From: Stomorhina lunata | Taxonomy: Eukaryota; Arthropoda; Insecta; Diptera; Rhiniidae | Length of the DNA: 64,000 nucleotides | Reading direction: 5' to 3' | NCBI GenBank assembly: GCA_933228675.1 | Contig: OW121743.1 | Location: forward strand, 55,244,903-55,308,902 | Part shown: positions 23,816-35,862 of the stretch, piece by piece | How the letters are laid out: the number at the start of each line of letters is the position of its first letter | Position numbering within the stretch: position 1 is the stretch's first letter | The notes under the pieces: model-generated | The model's input: the letters and a program-made list of their open reading frames with translations, nothing else | What the model was told of the DNA's origin: nothing | Database searches by the model: none | Made by a program: the position numbers and the translations under genes

Positions 23816-24796
23816 ATCATTCCACCAAATTTTCAGTAAAAAATGTTTTTCTTTAAAATTAATTTATGTTAATAAAAATTAAATCAAAACTCGCTTTGAA
23901 AAACTTTTAATTAAAATAACACATTTAATGCTTAATTACATAAAAAATTAATTGCACCTGAAATTGTTAATTATTAATGCTTTAGCAATTTTCCATTAAA
24001 TAATTGCTTAATATCCCATTAATTTTCGTTTTAAAAAAATCTTAGTAAAATTTTAATTTATGTTTATTTTAATCATTAAAAAAATTTAAAAAGTATTAAA
24101 ATATATCAAACAGTTTTATGAGCTATTAAAAAACATTTGCTTAATTTATAAAATAAAAAAATCCGCTTTAGTCATATAAAACATAAATTCAAAGGTTTCA
24201 TTTCATTCATTTAATTTTTTATATTTATTTCCAAAACAAAAAAAATAAACGCAAAAAGATCAAAAGCTACAATAAAACCTTATGTTATTTTTTCTACATT
24301 TAGGCAACAAAATTGGTTGTTTTAAGCTAAAATTGTTCTTTTTTTCTTGATAGATTTTAAAACAAAACTAATGGAAAAATAAACTTTTTGTTTGAGTTTA
24401 AATATGTACAACATTTTTTTTTGGGCTGAGTAACAAAACAACAATTTTTCAAAAATTTTTTTTTGTATTTATTTAAAAATTGAAATCATTATTTGAAAAA
24501 TTTAGTATCTTTTCTATCCGCCACATGTGGCGAATGAATGAACGAATGAATAAGTAAATAAATATTTTTGCTAAATAGAATTTTATATAAACTTCTCCTA
24601 CTGTGTACAATAGTTTAAAAATTTAGGAAATTACGCGGTAAAAATAAATTTTAGTTTTATTTGGAAAAAAGGGGAGTAGGAATTGGCGAAAACTTTGTTC
24701 AGCAATTGTCAACTTTTTGACTAGACATAAAAGACAGACAGAAAATTTTAACTATTTTGTATTTTGTAAATTGCCATTGTATATTCATTTACATAA
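23816..24796. other. A/T-rich stretch, no gene seen
   Basis: Includes a short AATGAATGAACGAATGAATA tract near 24530-24550. No open frame or RNA gene. Confidence 0.5.
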
Positions 24797-25366
24797 GGAG
24801 TGTTCCGAATACAATTGTACTTTTCTGAAGTCAATTTAAACTTAAACTATGAAATTAAAAAAAATCTTAAAAAGCTACAGCGAAGTTCTAAATCCCTATC
24901 TTAACATTCGATTTGTATGTCCCACTTTTCTATCGGTACTACTTTGGACTGTGATGTAACGAAGGAGTCTCGTACCCGAATCACAAATCAGTATGTTGCC
25001 GATATATACCAAACAAAACACTATAGACAAGATAGCGTTCTTTAGTCGTACAGTACCAACAGTGAAATTCAATTCCCGCAGAAGTTTTTCCTGACAGTTA
25101 CAATATAAAATAAATTCAAATCTAATGTCCACTAACCTCCTTCCCTCAACCTATTTGTCTAGTTTCAACACAATGAATAGAATAAGTAGGGGTCATCCCC
25201 TGAGTGCTGATCCTAACTAAAAAAAACTTAACTTAAACCGTGAAATATAAAAAAATCTTAAGAAGCTATGTTGAAGTTCTATCCCCTGATCCTAACATTA
25301 GAGACCGATATCTTGATTATTGCTGTCAGATCAGATACGGAGTTAGAACTCTATTATGTTCACATT

Positions 25367-25413
25367 TGAGGCCTTATGCTCCACTGGGAGTCAAGGATAA
25401 CCGAAGAAAAAGA
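25367..25413 (+). mobile_element. Ultra-short retroposed insert B (47 bp)
   Basis: Starts TGAGGCCTTATGCTC, contains CTGGGAGTCAAGGATAAC and ends in an A/GAA tail. Flanked by identical ATGTTCACATT at 25356-25366 and 25414-25424. The diverged tandem copy near 25845-25860 reads AATGTCCACATTCC without the insert. Confidence 0.88.
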
Positions 25414-25554
25414 ATGTTCACATTCCACCTTTATCTAATTGTCCAACTGGTTATCAACTCGATAACAGAGCCCTTTACGAGAAAGAAAAACGACTGATTC
25501 GGGAAGGCATTTACGAGCTCAAAGATCTCGTTTCACTCATTTCTTAAGATACAG

Positions 25555-25799
25555 GGCTAATACACGCGGCATGCGGCTGCGGGCGGTCTTGGTATTGCCA
25601 GTACATAAAATGTGCGCTTGTTTACAAAAATGTTCATATAAAAAATATTTGAGTAGGATATAATTAAATCTGGCAGCACTGAAAAAATTTGCCGCGCAGA
25701 AAAGTAGAACAAAGTTCTACTTTTTTCCATTGCCGCTTCAAATTTGACAAATCAAAAAACAGCTGATTGCCGCCCGCAGCCGCTTACCGCATGCATTGG
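25555..25799 (+). mobile_element. GC-rich-ended MITE, copy 1 (~245 bp)
   Basis: Ends are imperfect inverted repeats of about 30 bp: GGCTAATACACGCGGC/ATGCGGCTGC at the left, and GCAGCCGCTTACCGCATG/CATTGG at the right. Flanks AGATACAG (25547-25554) and AGATACGG (25800-25807) may be an 8-bp target duplication with one mismatch. The internal palindrome AGTAGAACAAAGTTCTACT is shared with the inverted copy at 29633-29884. Non-coding; superfamily uncertain. Confidence 0.8.
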
Positions 25800-26164
25800 A
25801 GATACGGAGTTAGGAGATACGGAGTTAGAGATACGGAGTTAGAACTCTGTAATGTCCACATTCCGCCATGAACCAATTGTACAACTGGTACCGACACTAT
25901 ATCGGAACCCTTTGTAGAGAAAGAAACACGACTGGTTCGGGAAGACATTTACGAGCGCAAAAATCTCGTTTCACTCATTTCTTGAGGAGGATTAAAGAGT
26001 GAAACAGAGATGAAACAGGTATAGAAGTCCATCTTCTGCACTCTTAATGATAATGTCTCCACTCGAATTATAAGTAATTGCTCGAGTTCACCAGAAATCA
26101 TAATTGCAAGTCTGGTTCTGAGTAACTGCGAAACTTGGCGTGCAGTTGTGTCTCTAGGTAGTAT

Positions 26165-26202
26165 CTTCTATTATCCCTGACTCCCAGTGGAGCATAGGCC
26201 TC
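26165..26202 (-). mobile_element. Ultra-short retroposed insert C (38 bp)
   Basis: Read on the minus strand it starts GAGGCCTATGCTCCACTG, then GGAGTCAGGGATAA and a short AGAAG tail. Flanked by identical CTAGGTAGTAT at 26154-26164 and 26203-26213. Confidence 0.88.
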
Positions 26203-26456
26203 CTAGGTAGTATACTTATACATAATCTTTAGACTGGAGCAAGCCAACGACTTCATCGAATCTGAACGTCATACGAACATCGACCAGAAGAAAGCAGACT
26301 GCAACGGCTTCACATAATTCACCGACCGCCATCTTAGTGGTCTTCCGATAATCTCTAACATGTACGATGAAGTTTCGCAAAACAATCCCCACAGCAAACT
26401 TTCCCTTCATAGCTGGAAGAATACACAAAGAGAGGCTATACTTCTCAACAAAAGCA

Positions 26457-28800
26457 GCGTGATGGGATCCGCAGTACCAACCCTGAAGATTCTAGGATTG
26501 TCCAGCTGAAATGTAATATCAGCTGATTGATCTATGAGGAATAGCAGAAACGTTGGTCAGATCACTTCAGAAAGTTATAGTGCATAGTTCGATCTCTCTC
26601 GAACCCTTAGAAAAGCAGAAGCAGTGGGACTAGCAGATGAGCATGATGCGAACCGCAGTACCAACTCTGATGACCTTATATTGTCTAACGGAAACGTGAT
26701 ACCAGCAGATTGGCTAATGAAGACAAACGGAACCATTGGCTTCGTCACTTGAAGAACAGCAAGACAGGCAGAGAAATTAGTAAGTTTTGGTCTCCAACCC
26801 TGGAAGAAAGGATGAACCTGTCGCGATTATGTTTGCCAAAAACACCATATCCGATCAAAAAGTGTGAAAACGTGCTTTTAGCCGATTATTTATTAAGCAT
26901 TCCGAATAATTATTAGACTGGAGCGACCAAAAAATTTCATCTCTGATACATAACATAAAACAGAAAAAAGTATACAGTAACGGCTTCAGAGAATACTCTA
27001 ACATACACGACGCAGAGAACAAGTTTCGCGTAACCATCAACGATAGAGCCACTCGCTTCATCCCTGCTAGTATAATACCTGGTAGTAAGGCAGCAGTTCT
27101 CAGAAGAAGCAGTGGGATCAACAGATGAACGTGATGCGATCCGCAGTACCAACCCTGATGATCCTAGGATCCGAGGTCCAGCTGTACCGTGATATCAGAA
27201 GGTTGGTAAATGAGAAGAAGCTGAATTGTTGGCTTCATCATTTGAAGAACTGCAACCTTGCAACAGGAATAAGTAAGCTGTGGTTAATTTCTTGATCTCT
27301 CCGAACCCTATGAAAAAGGTTGATCGGTCGGGATTAGGTTTTCCAATCATATCCGACTCGAAAGCCATCGCTTTAAACCGATTATTTGTTGTGCACCCCT
27401 AGAAAAACAAGGCTAAAAAGAGTATTGTTCTCAAGTTGTTACTTTAACGCAAACTAAAGTTGTCGGGATTAGGTTTGCCAACCATATCCGACTCGAAAGC
27501 GTGCACCATCGCTTTAAACCGATTATTTGTTGTGCACCCCTAGAGAAACAAGGCTAAAAGGAGTATTGTTCTCAAGCTGTTACTTTAACGCAAACTGAAT
27601 TTGCAAAGGCCATCCGCCTTCTAAGGCAATGGACACTGACCGAATTTCCATGCTGATGTTAAAACACCTAGGCGAGTTGGAAGTCGAGCTCTTGACAATT
27701 GTTCTAAAACTGGAAAGTCGGTAGAGTGATCGCCATCCTAAAACTGACCGATATCTCTTCTGTCACTAGTCGCGAAGACACTCGAGGCTCTACTCCTCTC
27801 CCCAGCTGACCAGCCAACTACCAGCAGCTCGGTACAAGCATAGATTCCGCAAAACACACAGTACCATCACAGCATTAACCGCCATTATTACTCAGATCTC
27901 ACAAGGCTTGAACCAGCACACATCTTGTGAAAAAACGGTCGTAGTGGCGCTTGTCAAAAGCCATTAACACGATTAGCCATCTTCCAGGACATTCTGCAAT
28001 CCACAATCCCAACATAATTGAAGAGGTGGATAGTTAATAATGGTCGTCAATGGTTCGTAGAGTTTAGAGACCAATGGTCAGTGGAGGTAAACAGGGAGTT
28101 CATCAGGGCGGAATCCAGTCGCTTTTACTAATAAACTTCTACTTCTTCTCTCAAGGCGTTAAGGAGATATCATGCACGGCAGACCACACAATATTGGCGA
28201 CTTCTAATAATGTGGAAGACAGATAAATCGCTATCTCAACATCATCCACAATTTCTTTACTGAACATAACCTGAAGAAACAACCAACTAAATCCCTATTT
28301 ACCACCTGGACAAAGTAAGTAAGACTACATCTTGGCATCGATTTCCAATCGTGAGCCACCCAAAATCCTAGGAATTACACTCGATAGCTCTCTAACTTTG
28401 TCAGCAGATGACACGACATTCGCGCAATAATTGCGATATAGAAACAATGCTTACAATCCTTAATAAAATGTCTGTCATTATTTTGGGATAGGATAAAAAA
28501 ATCTTGATATCTATAAAACCGGTCAGTGTCTAAGTGGAGAAACGAATTTTTAAAAACAATTGCAGGCTGCCTGTAAATTGTCTCATTTCATCATCTTTAT
28601 GAGGAAACAATGGTCCTTCCAGTTAAGGAGCACAATATCAGGCCAACGCGGCAGTTGATTTTGGGGTGTCATCGAAGAGATCATCCAAACTTTAATGCCA
28701 CACAGTTGGAGTCCTCCTTAAGGCATGTCAGGATAGATCTCAGCATGTACTAGAAAAGCGTAGAAATATGTATAGGATCCTTAAGATTGTGCCAAGTACG
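26457..28800 (+). pseudogene. Jockey-like LINE ORF2 (reverse transcriptase) relic
   Basis: Decayed non-LTR retrotransposon polymerase gene, which would make cDNA at a nicked target. Translating across frames gives family-typical blocks in order: DAIRSTNPDDPRI with NEDKRNHWLRHLKN (linker before the polymerase, 26457-27250, present three times); FAKAIRLLRQW and KVGRVIAILK (27597-27750); RKTHSTITALTAIITQISQG (27848-27910); KQGVHQGGIQSLLLINFYFF (28090-28150); SCTADHTILATS (28172-28205), where the catalytic Y/FADD box has become TADH; ITLDSSLTLSADDTT (28374-28420); and ETMVLPVKEHN ... LGCHRRDHPNFN (28605-28700). Many stops and frame changes break it. Clade is inferred from motif style. Confidence 0.8.
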
Positions 28801-29632
28801 GGCCAATGTTAAGCAACATATATAGGGACACCACCTACTTTGCGATTTCAGGTTATCGCATAAATGTTGTATATACATGTTGCTTGATTCCTATAGCAGA
28901 AGAAAAAAATACGAGTAGTTCTGGAACAACTGAGATCAGAATGAGTAACATAATGTGGTCATTTTCAACAGTACCCAACTGGTGGTCATTTTCAACAGTA
29001 CCCAACTTCACATAATTCTAAGGATTTGTGGACTCAATCAGTGTGAGTAACAGAATTTCTTGCCATGAATTTTACAAATTCATCAGTTATTAAAATGTGG
29101 AATTTTTTAAATTTTTTTAAAACTAAATAACGTTTGAAAATCATGAGCACTTCCACAAGTAGATAAAGCTATTATTGGAGTCTTTGAAAAGAAGATCCTA
29201 CGAAAAATCGATGGTCAAATCAGCATAAATAATAAATTTCGAAACCGATAGAATTATTCGCTGACATTGACATAAATATGAAAATATTAAAGCTAGAAAA
29301 GCGTTCGAAAATGATTCCGAGGAAACTCGTAGAAGAGGACATCTGGAACTTCGACGAAATTGGAGATCGAAGCGCATGGAATTTTAAAATATGTTTTGCC
29401 TTTGACCTAAACAGGTTGTAATATAGGCCATTTAAGTAAGTAAGTAACATTTGAAAATTAACGACTTTATCGGACCTATCTATAGAGGCTAATGCCTGCA
29501 ATATTAAATGCATATTTTATTCGGAACACTCTTCATATTTTTTTAACGGTTTTTTAAATAAACATACGTTAACACTTTCAAAACGAATCAAATGGCAACT
29601 TTTTATTCATTTCGCTCTATCTCTTAAGGTAG

Positions 29633-29884
29633 AAGGCCAATGCACGCGGCAAGCGGTTGCAGGCGGCAATCAGCTGTTTTTTGATTTGTCAAATTTGAAG
29701 CGGCAATGGAAAAAAGTAGAACTTTGTTCTACTTTTCCTCGCGGTAGATTTTTTTAGTGCTGCCAGATTTAATTATATCCTTCTCAAATATTTATTTATA
29801 TGAATATTTTTGTGAACAAACGCACATTTTATGTACTGGCAATACGACGACCGCCGGCAGCCGCATACCGCATGTATTGGCCTT
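29633..29884 (-). mobile_element. GC-rich-ended MITE, copy 2 (~252 bp)
   Basis: Reverse-oriented relative of 25555-25799. Ends AAGGCCAATGCACGCGGC and the complement of CCGCATGTATTGGCCTT form inverted repeats; the interior has AGTAGAACTTTGTTCTACT. Target duplication not clear. Non-coding. Confidence 0.82.
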
Positions 29885-30403
29885 GTACCTTTAGTCCTTC
29901 TCTAACTATCTCTCTGTTTCCTAAATAAAAAAAACTATCGTTAGTTTACTTTTGTTCGTGAACTATTGGAGTTCTATGTAAAGAATGTGTTGGTTAATTT
30001 GACATGTAAAAAATGATGTAAAAAAATTTTGTATTTCTCTGCTTTACTTGAAGAAAAAAAGTTTTACAATAGAATTCTTTGTAGAAAGGGAGGAAACGAA
30101 AACAAATTTATATTTGCTCAAAGAAAAACTTTAGTATCTTAATTTGAAATTGTAAAATTTTGTTCGTTTTTAGTCTTTATGCGTTTGAAAAAAATATGTT
30201 AAACTATAGTTTAAAAATAGTTTTGGCAAACTGCTGCTTCCGTTTATTCTCGCAGCAGGTTTAGGAAGGAAATATTTGTTTATCCCAGGATGTTAAAAGC
30301 GGTTATTAAAGAAACCAATAGGAATAAACAATAGTTATATACACAGTTTAAAATGTAAAAGGATTTAAAGTGTTTTGTAAAAAAAAATAAAAAAACCTTT
30401 TTA
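29885..30403. other. No gene seen
   Basis: A/T-rich, no credible open frame or repeat. Confidence 0.5.
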
Positions 30404-30803
30404 AATAAAAAATTTTTAGATTTAGAATTTATATTAATACAAAATTTACTAAAAAATTTCTGTGAAAATTTTTATAATGACAATTTTAGATTTAAAATTT
30501 CATAGCAAATATTTTCAAGAATAAAAAAATTTTGTGTCACTAAGAAAAAAGTGCTTAAGTCGGATTTTTCGGTTTTACAAACCTGTGATTAAAATATAAA
30601 AGATAAAAAATTTTTAGATTTAAAATTTCTATTAATACAAAATTAACTAAAAAATTTCTGTGAAAATTTTTATTATGACAATTTTAGATTTAAAATTTCA
30701 TAGCAAATATTTTCTAGAATAAACAAATTTTGTGTCGCTAAGAAAAAAGTGCTTAAGTCGGATTTTTCGGTTTTGCAAACCTGGGATTATAATATAAAAG
30801 ATC
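30404..30803. repeat. ~197-bp tandem duplication
   Basis: Two adjacent units share AAAATTTCTGTGAAAATTTT, GACAATTTTAGATTTAAAA, AAGTGCTTAAGTCGG and TTTTTCGGTTTT; the second starts near 30602. Few differences, so fairly recent. Non-coding. Confidence 0.85.
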
Positions 30804-31429
30804 GTACAAAATAATTGAAACTTTGCCCCTGGCTACTTTTGAATATGAAAATTTTAAAGCTGCCCTTAACTCAATATTTGCTTAAGTCGATTTAAGCACT
30901 TTTTCCTTTTTGCCACAGAATTAATAAAACAAATTTTGAGTTTTTCTATACAAAATATTTAGAACTATTTTTTTCAACAAAAAAGAGTAAAAAGAAAAAA
31001 ACTTAAATATGTTATGTGTAGACCTGTCAGATTTGCCGATTTATTTTTGCGATTTTTGACCTAAAGAACATTAAAGTGCCGATATGCAGATTTTGGCTAG
31101 AAAATTGGCGATTTTTAAGATATTATCAAAAACTAACTTAACTACAAAGTTTCAACAGTTTTTTTTTAATATATATGAAAAATCAGAGGTTAAAAACGAT
31201 ATAAGTTTTCAATAATTCCGATACACTGGAATTTACAGAGTCAAAATTTGGCAACGAAATCAATTTTTAAATAGAAAATTGTGCTATATAAAATTTTTTC
31301 TACAGAAACATTTTCAATATAAATTTTTTTCTATGGAAAAATTATTCATTAGAAATTGTTTCTGTAGAAAAATGTTAAATTTACAATTGTTTCCGTAGAA
31401 AAACTTTCAATATAAATTTTTCGAGGAAA
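30804..31429. other. No gene seen; A/T-rich with decayed repeats
   Basis: From about 31260 the DNA contains irregular TATAGAAAAATTTTCAATAT-like motifs without a fixed period. Confidence 0.45.
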
Positions 31430-31680
31430 GGTTTCCCCACCAACATTTTGTTTGGTTTTATCAAAAACCTGTTTATTAAAATAATAATTATGTTTAATAA
31501 ATTGGGATTTTAGTACAATACACTACAGTAAAACTTTTGGATTAAATGTTTGATGTTCCCCACCAACAGTTTTTTTGGTTTTATCAAAAACCTATTTATT
31601 AAAATAATATATAGTTGTAATAAATTGGGATTTTAGTACAATACACTACAGTAAAACTTTTTGATTAAATGTTTGATGTT
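31430..31680. repeat. ~125-bp tandem duplication
   Basis: Units starting near 31430 and 31554 share CCCCACCAACA, GGTTTTATCAAAAACCT, AATTGGGATTTTAGTACAAT and ACACTACAGTAAAACTTTT. Non-coding. Confidence 0.85.
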
Positions 31681-32335
31681 CCAAAATCTTTCAAAAACCC
31701 TTTTTTAATAATTTTTTTTATATAGAAAAAATTTTATAATTAAATTTATTTCTTTAGTGAAATTTTCCATTAAAAGTTTTTCTATCAAAAATTTCCCTAC
31801 ATAAATTTTTTGGTAAAGAATAATTTTTTATATACATTTTTTTTAATGGAAAAATGTTAGTATAGAAAAAATTTTCTGCATAACATTTTTCTTTATAGAA
31901 AATTTTTCAGCATAAAATTTTTTTGTATTGAAAAATTTTCCATATAAAGTTTTTTGTATAGAAAAATTTTCCATAAACATTTTAAGTCCAGAAAAAATTT
32001 TAACATAAGATTTTTTGTATATAAGAATTTTTAATATAAAATTGTTTGTAAAGAGAAGTTTTCAATATGATTTTTTTAGAAAAATTTTCAATATAGAATT
32101 AGTTCTATAGAAAAATGTTCAATAAAAGTTTGTGCAACAGAAACATTTTCAATGAACATATATTTGTGATATATATTTTGACAATTACGTTTTTTTAATG
32201 ATTTTTTTTTTGTAAAAAAATATGACGATTTTTTACAAAAAATTTCTGGCAGCCATGAATTAATTCTGTTTTGATGGCAATCTTCGCTTAATGTTTGTAT
32301 TTTGCAACGACACTATAATTCGTATTTATTTTGTC
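31681..32335. repeat. Decayed A/T satellite-like tract
   Basis: Irregular repeats of TATAGAAAAATTTTCCATATAAA type, similar in composition to the A/T satellites but with no measurable period. Confidence 0.5.
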
Positions 32336-32460
32336 TCGCAAATTTAATCTGTCTAGAATAAGGTATACTCCTTCTTATGATAATGGCCTAATAAACCATC
32401 GAAACACGCCTAGGAAAGGTTGTTTTTTTTATCAATATTTTTTGCATTTTTTTTTTTTTA
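32336..32460 (-). repeat. Diverged copy of the fold-back arm
   Basis: Shares with 10385-10500 the ordered motifs AATCTGTCTA, CATCGAAAC(A/G)CG, AGGAA, GTTT and TTTTTATCAA. Low identity and truncated at both sides. Confidence 0.55.
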
Positions 32461-32535
32461 ATGAAAATTTATTCAAAAATTTATGACTAATTATTTCAAC
32501 CATATCTTAATAGAAAATAGTTCCCAACTATTTTT

Positions 32536-34340
32536 ATACCCACCATCAAAAAGAATGGGGGGGTATATTGAGATTGTAATTCCATTTGTAATTTCCCTAA
32601 TATTGGCTCAAAAACCAAAAACGATATATATTCTGAATCCTTATGAAATTCTAAGACGATTGAGCCATGTCCGTCTGTCTGTCTGTCTGTTGAAATCACG
32701 ATAACGCCTAAACGAAAGGAGCTAGCTCACTGAAACTTAGTAAAAATATTCTTTATCTCTAAGAAAATTTTGGTATTGAAATTGGGCAAAATCGGTTCAC
32801 ATTTGACCATGGCTCCCGTATAACCTCGTCTAGGCTAATCGCTTATTTGTTAATTAATGACAAATTATAGCAGCTATGATGATAAAATTTGGTATATAGA
32901 AGTTTTACATTAGCCCCAGACAGCGTGTAAAATTTCATTAAAATCGGTTCACATTTAGCCATAGCTCCCATACAAAAAACTTACGAAAACAGCCTAAATT
33001 TCACCTAAAATATACTTAAATGCTAATAAATCTAAAAGTATAACAAATATAACCACCAAATTTGACACAAAAAAGTCTTATATCAATGCCAGCCAGTGTG
33101 CAAAATTTTGTCGCAATCGGTCACGATTTGACCTAGCTCCCATATAAAAAACTTACGAAAACACAAAAATTCAAAAAGAAAAGGGGATTTATGTCCGTCT
33201 GTCCGTCAGATAAAATCGTGATAGCTCCTTAACTATAAAAACTACTAAGACTAAATTAAGCACAAGAAAGTCTTATGTCAATGTCAGCCAGTGTGCAAAA
33301 TTTTGTCACAATCGGTCACTATTTGACCATAGCTCCCATATAAAAAACTTATGGAAACACAAAAATACATAAAGAAAAGGTTGTTTGTGTCCGTCTGTCC
33401 GTCAGATAAAAGCACGACAGCGCCTTAACAAAAAGAGCTAGAGGGACAAAACTTTACAAAAGTATTTTGAATGTCTTGAAAAAGATGTGTGTTGAAAATG
33501 GACAAAATCGGTTCAAATTTAGTTAGAGCTCCCATATAGCCCCGCTACGGGAAACACATTAATGCTGATAAATTGAATACAATTCTAATAGGGAAGTTTT
33601 ATGCAATTTTTGATCAGTTTATCAAATTTTATAGGAATCAGTCCATATTTGACTTTAGCTTTCATATAAAAAACACTCACGGAAACCAAAAATTTTAGCA
33701 AAGGCCAGTTAAAAGCTATTAAATTAGAAACTATGATAGCTATGGTCACTAAATTTTGCAAGAATAAGCTCTATATATATATATCAGCCAGTGTGTAACA
33801 TTTTGTTACAACCGGTTAACATTTAGCTATAATTCTTATATATATAACCTCCCCTTTTTTATATGTACAATCAAAAATATTTGGAGGTACATTCATGATA
33901 TTAAGATTGCACCTATGAAATTAGATAGGCATCAATCAATGTTCAGCCCAGACTTTACATATGATGAATGCATTAGGAACTCCGAAATATGAAATATGTG
34001 GACCTGCCGTATTACTATTAACGTGTTTAGCCTAACTGCATATTAAGCACAACGAAAAGTATTTAACAACTTATTAATTTAAAACTATACCCGGTTATGA
34101 GACCGAATTTTCATCAGAGTAAATACTGGGGAAACCACTAAAATATTTTTAAATGTTGAACTATAAAGCTACGGCAACCGAATTTAGTCCAAAGGTTTTA
34201 CAAACAATACCAATTAGCTTAGCGATTTTTTCAGTTTTGGTCCAGATTTTGAATTAGCTGCACCCTGTTTCTGAACATAACACAACTTGATGGTGGGTAT
34301 ATAAGATTCGGCACAGCCGAATATAACACTCTTACTTGTT
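32536..34340 (-). repeat. Family B interspersed repeat, copy 1
   Basis: On the minus strand it starts (34340) AACAAGTAAGAGTG with the hairpin TTCGGCTGTGCCGAA and ATATACCCACCATCAA, and it ends near 32536 at ATACCCACCATC. The interior has several degenerate sub-repeats (GCCAGTGTGCAAAATTTTG with GCTCCCATATAAAAAAC, about 33080-33420) and GTCCGTCTGTCTGTCTG tracts that look like microsatellite seeds. It shares its first 11 bases with family A, suggesting the same mobilising machinery. Non-coding; Helitron-like origin is inference. Confidence 0.78.
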
Positions 34341-34632
34341 ATTACTAATTTTAAAAAATATATGAAATATTTAAAATAAATTGCACAAAAATCATCTTGC
34401 AGCTGCTTTTTCATTGGTAAAAATTCTTGTCGAATATTTGTCTATAATTACAACACTATCCTGAAAATTAAATGCTGTTATATCAACTTTATCAGATCGG
34501 AATTTTCGCAAAAAAAATTTAGAGTGTGTAAACAAGTTTCTAGTCTAACATGAACTGCAGTAGTACAGGGTGTTACAAAAGAAAATGTTTACTTTTTTGT
34601 TGAATATCATTTTAAAATAATTTTTTCTTTAA

Positions 34633-34673
34633 AGCCGTCGGTAAGTGTTATTTTATTACACTTACCGACGGCT
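34633..34673. other. Perfect 16-bp stem hairpin
   Basis: AGCCGTCGGTAAGTGT and its exact complement ACACTTACCGACGGCT are separated by a 9-base A/T loop. No gene is adjacent, so a transcriptional role is not supported. It may be a collapsed MITE. Confidence 0.85.
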
Positions 34674-35862
34674 ATGGCTTTTAAACCTCTGAAAGCCTAG
34701 AATAATATAGACTGGGGACTAGTCCCATTTTATCATTTATTATTCCAACATTTACACATCCTTATAAAACCCCATTCCAGTTATATTTATGACTCCTTTT
34801 GAGGAAAAAAAGCTCCACTCTAGGAGCTACTCAAAAAATGTGCAGTTAATTAAGAAATGTTTTTGGTGTTGAATAAGTGAGTGAGTGCATGAATGAGTGA
34901 CTGGTAGTTTTGACTGCTTTTGCGGTGCGCATGAGCACATGCCCATGTTTACACATTCACACCGTCGTAATAAATGTAGTAATGTATTACAACAATGCGA
35001 ACGACCGCACCGGTTGTAAAGACAGTTAAGCAGCCTCATAGCAACCATCAGACAACAAAAACGATCTTTACGATGATCGTCATAGACATAAATTACAGTT
35101 GGTGTTTGGGTTGGTTTTCGCACTAAAAATTCCTGTTGCTGAGTTTGGGCAAGAAAAGCTTGTTTTTTCTATATAAATTCAAAAATTTTCTTTAAACAAA
35201 TATTAAATTCTATACCCTTCGCTTCCATAGGTAGAATGGACATTATAGAAAACCGTAGAATTCGGCTTTACTTGGAAAAAAAAAGAAAGTGCTGAATTAT
35301 GAAGATAAAATAAACTAATGGCAAAACCTAAAAAACTGGGACTCAAATTGCATAAGTCTCCAGATCTAGCTCCCAGAGACATTTTCCTGTTCTGAGACCT
35401 CAAAAGAATGATCGTTTTAATAGAAGAGGTGAAAGGTGGTAATTAGGTAAAAAAAATGTTGTGATAATTCATAATTATAATTGAAATAAATAATTATAGA
35501 AACTGGACCTCAAACCCGGGCAAAATTTGATATGTTATGCATAGAAGTTGAAGAGCTACTCAACTGAGTTTTATTATTTTAGCCTACGAACTTCTCAGCT
35601 CAATTGAAATCGACTCAAAACAAATCCAAAATTGTTCAAAATCGGTCCGCATGGTAAATGGTGTCATTTTTATTCAAGACTATGGTCGGTCATGACTCAA
35701 GATCGACCATAGTCTTGACAGACAATTACAAGAGTCCTTGTCTTTTCAATTTTCCCGAACCTGTCAACGCAACACTTAGTTGACAGCTGCGTCATTTATT
35801 TTGTGTTTGACAGTCGTTGATAGCAGATTGCATCGAGTTTCTAAAATAAATTTATAATAAAT
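34674..35862. other. No gene seen
   Basis: Mixed composition. Minus-strand frames of 98 codons (34827-35123) and 66 codons (35203-35403) show no motif or coding bias that I can support. Confidence 0.45.

Larger units (their letters stand above)
24797..29540. repeat. Degenerate composite block bounded by AGTGTTCCGAAT inverted ends
   Basis: The left boundary AGTGTTCCGAATAC (24799) and the right boundary ATTCGGAACACTC (about 29520) are inverted matches, and the same AGTGTTCCGA motif ends family C at 53670. Inside are a Jockey-like LINE relic, tiny retroposed inserts and a GC-rich MITE. The segments 25330-25554 and 25800-26010 are diverged tandem copies (GATACGGAGTTAGAACTCT ... CGTTTCACTCATTTCTT). 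Whether the shared ends mark one element or are coincidental is unresolved. Confidence 0.4.

Noticed and set aside
24797..29540. Single intact large DNA transposon bounded by AGTGTTCCGA
   Set aside because: No transposase inside, boundaries match for only about 12 bp, and the interior is a LINE relic; kept only as a weak finding.
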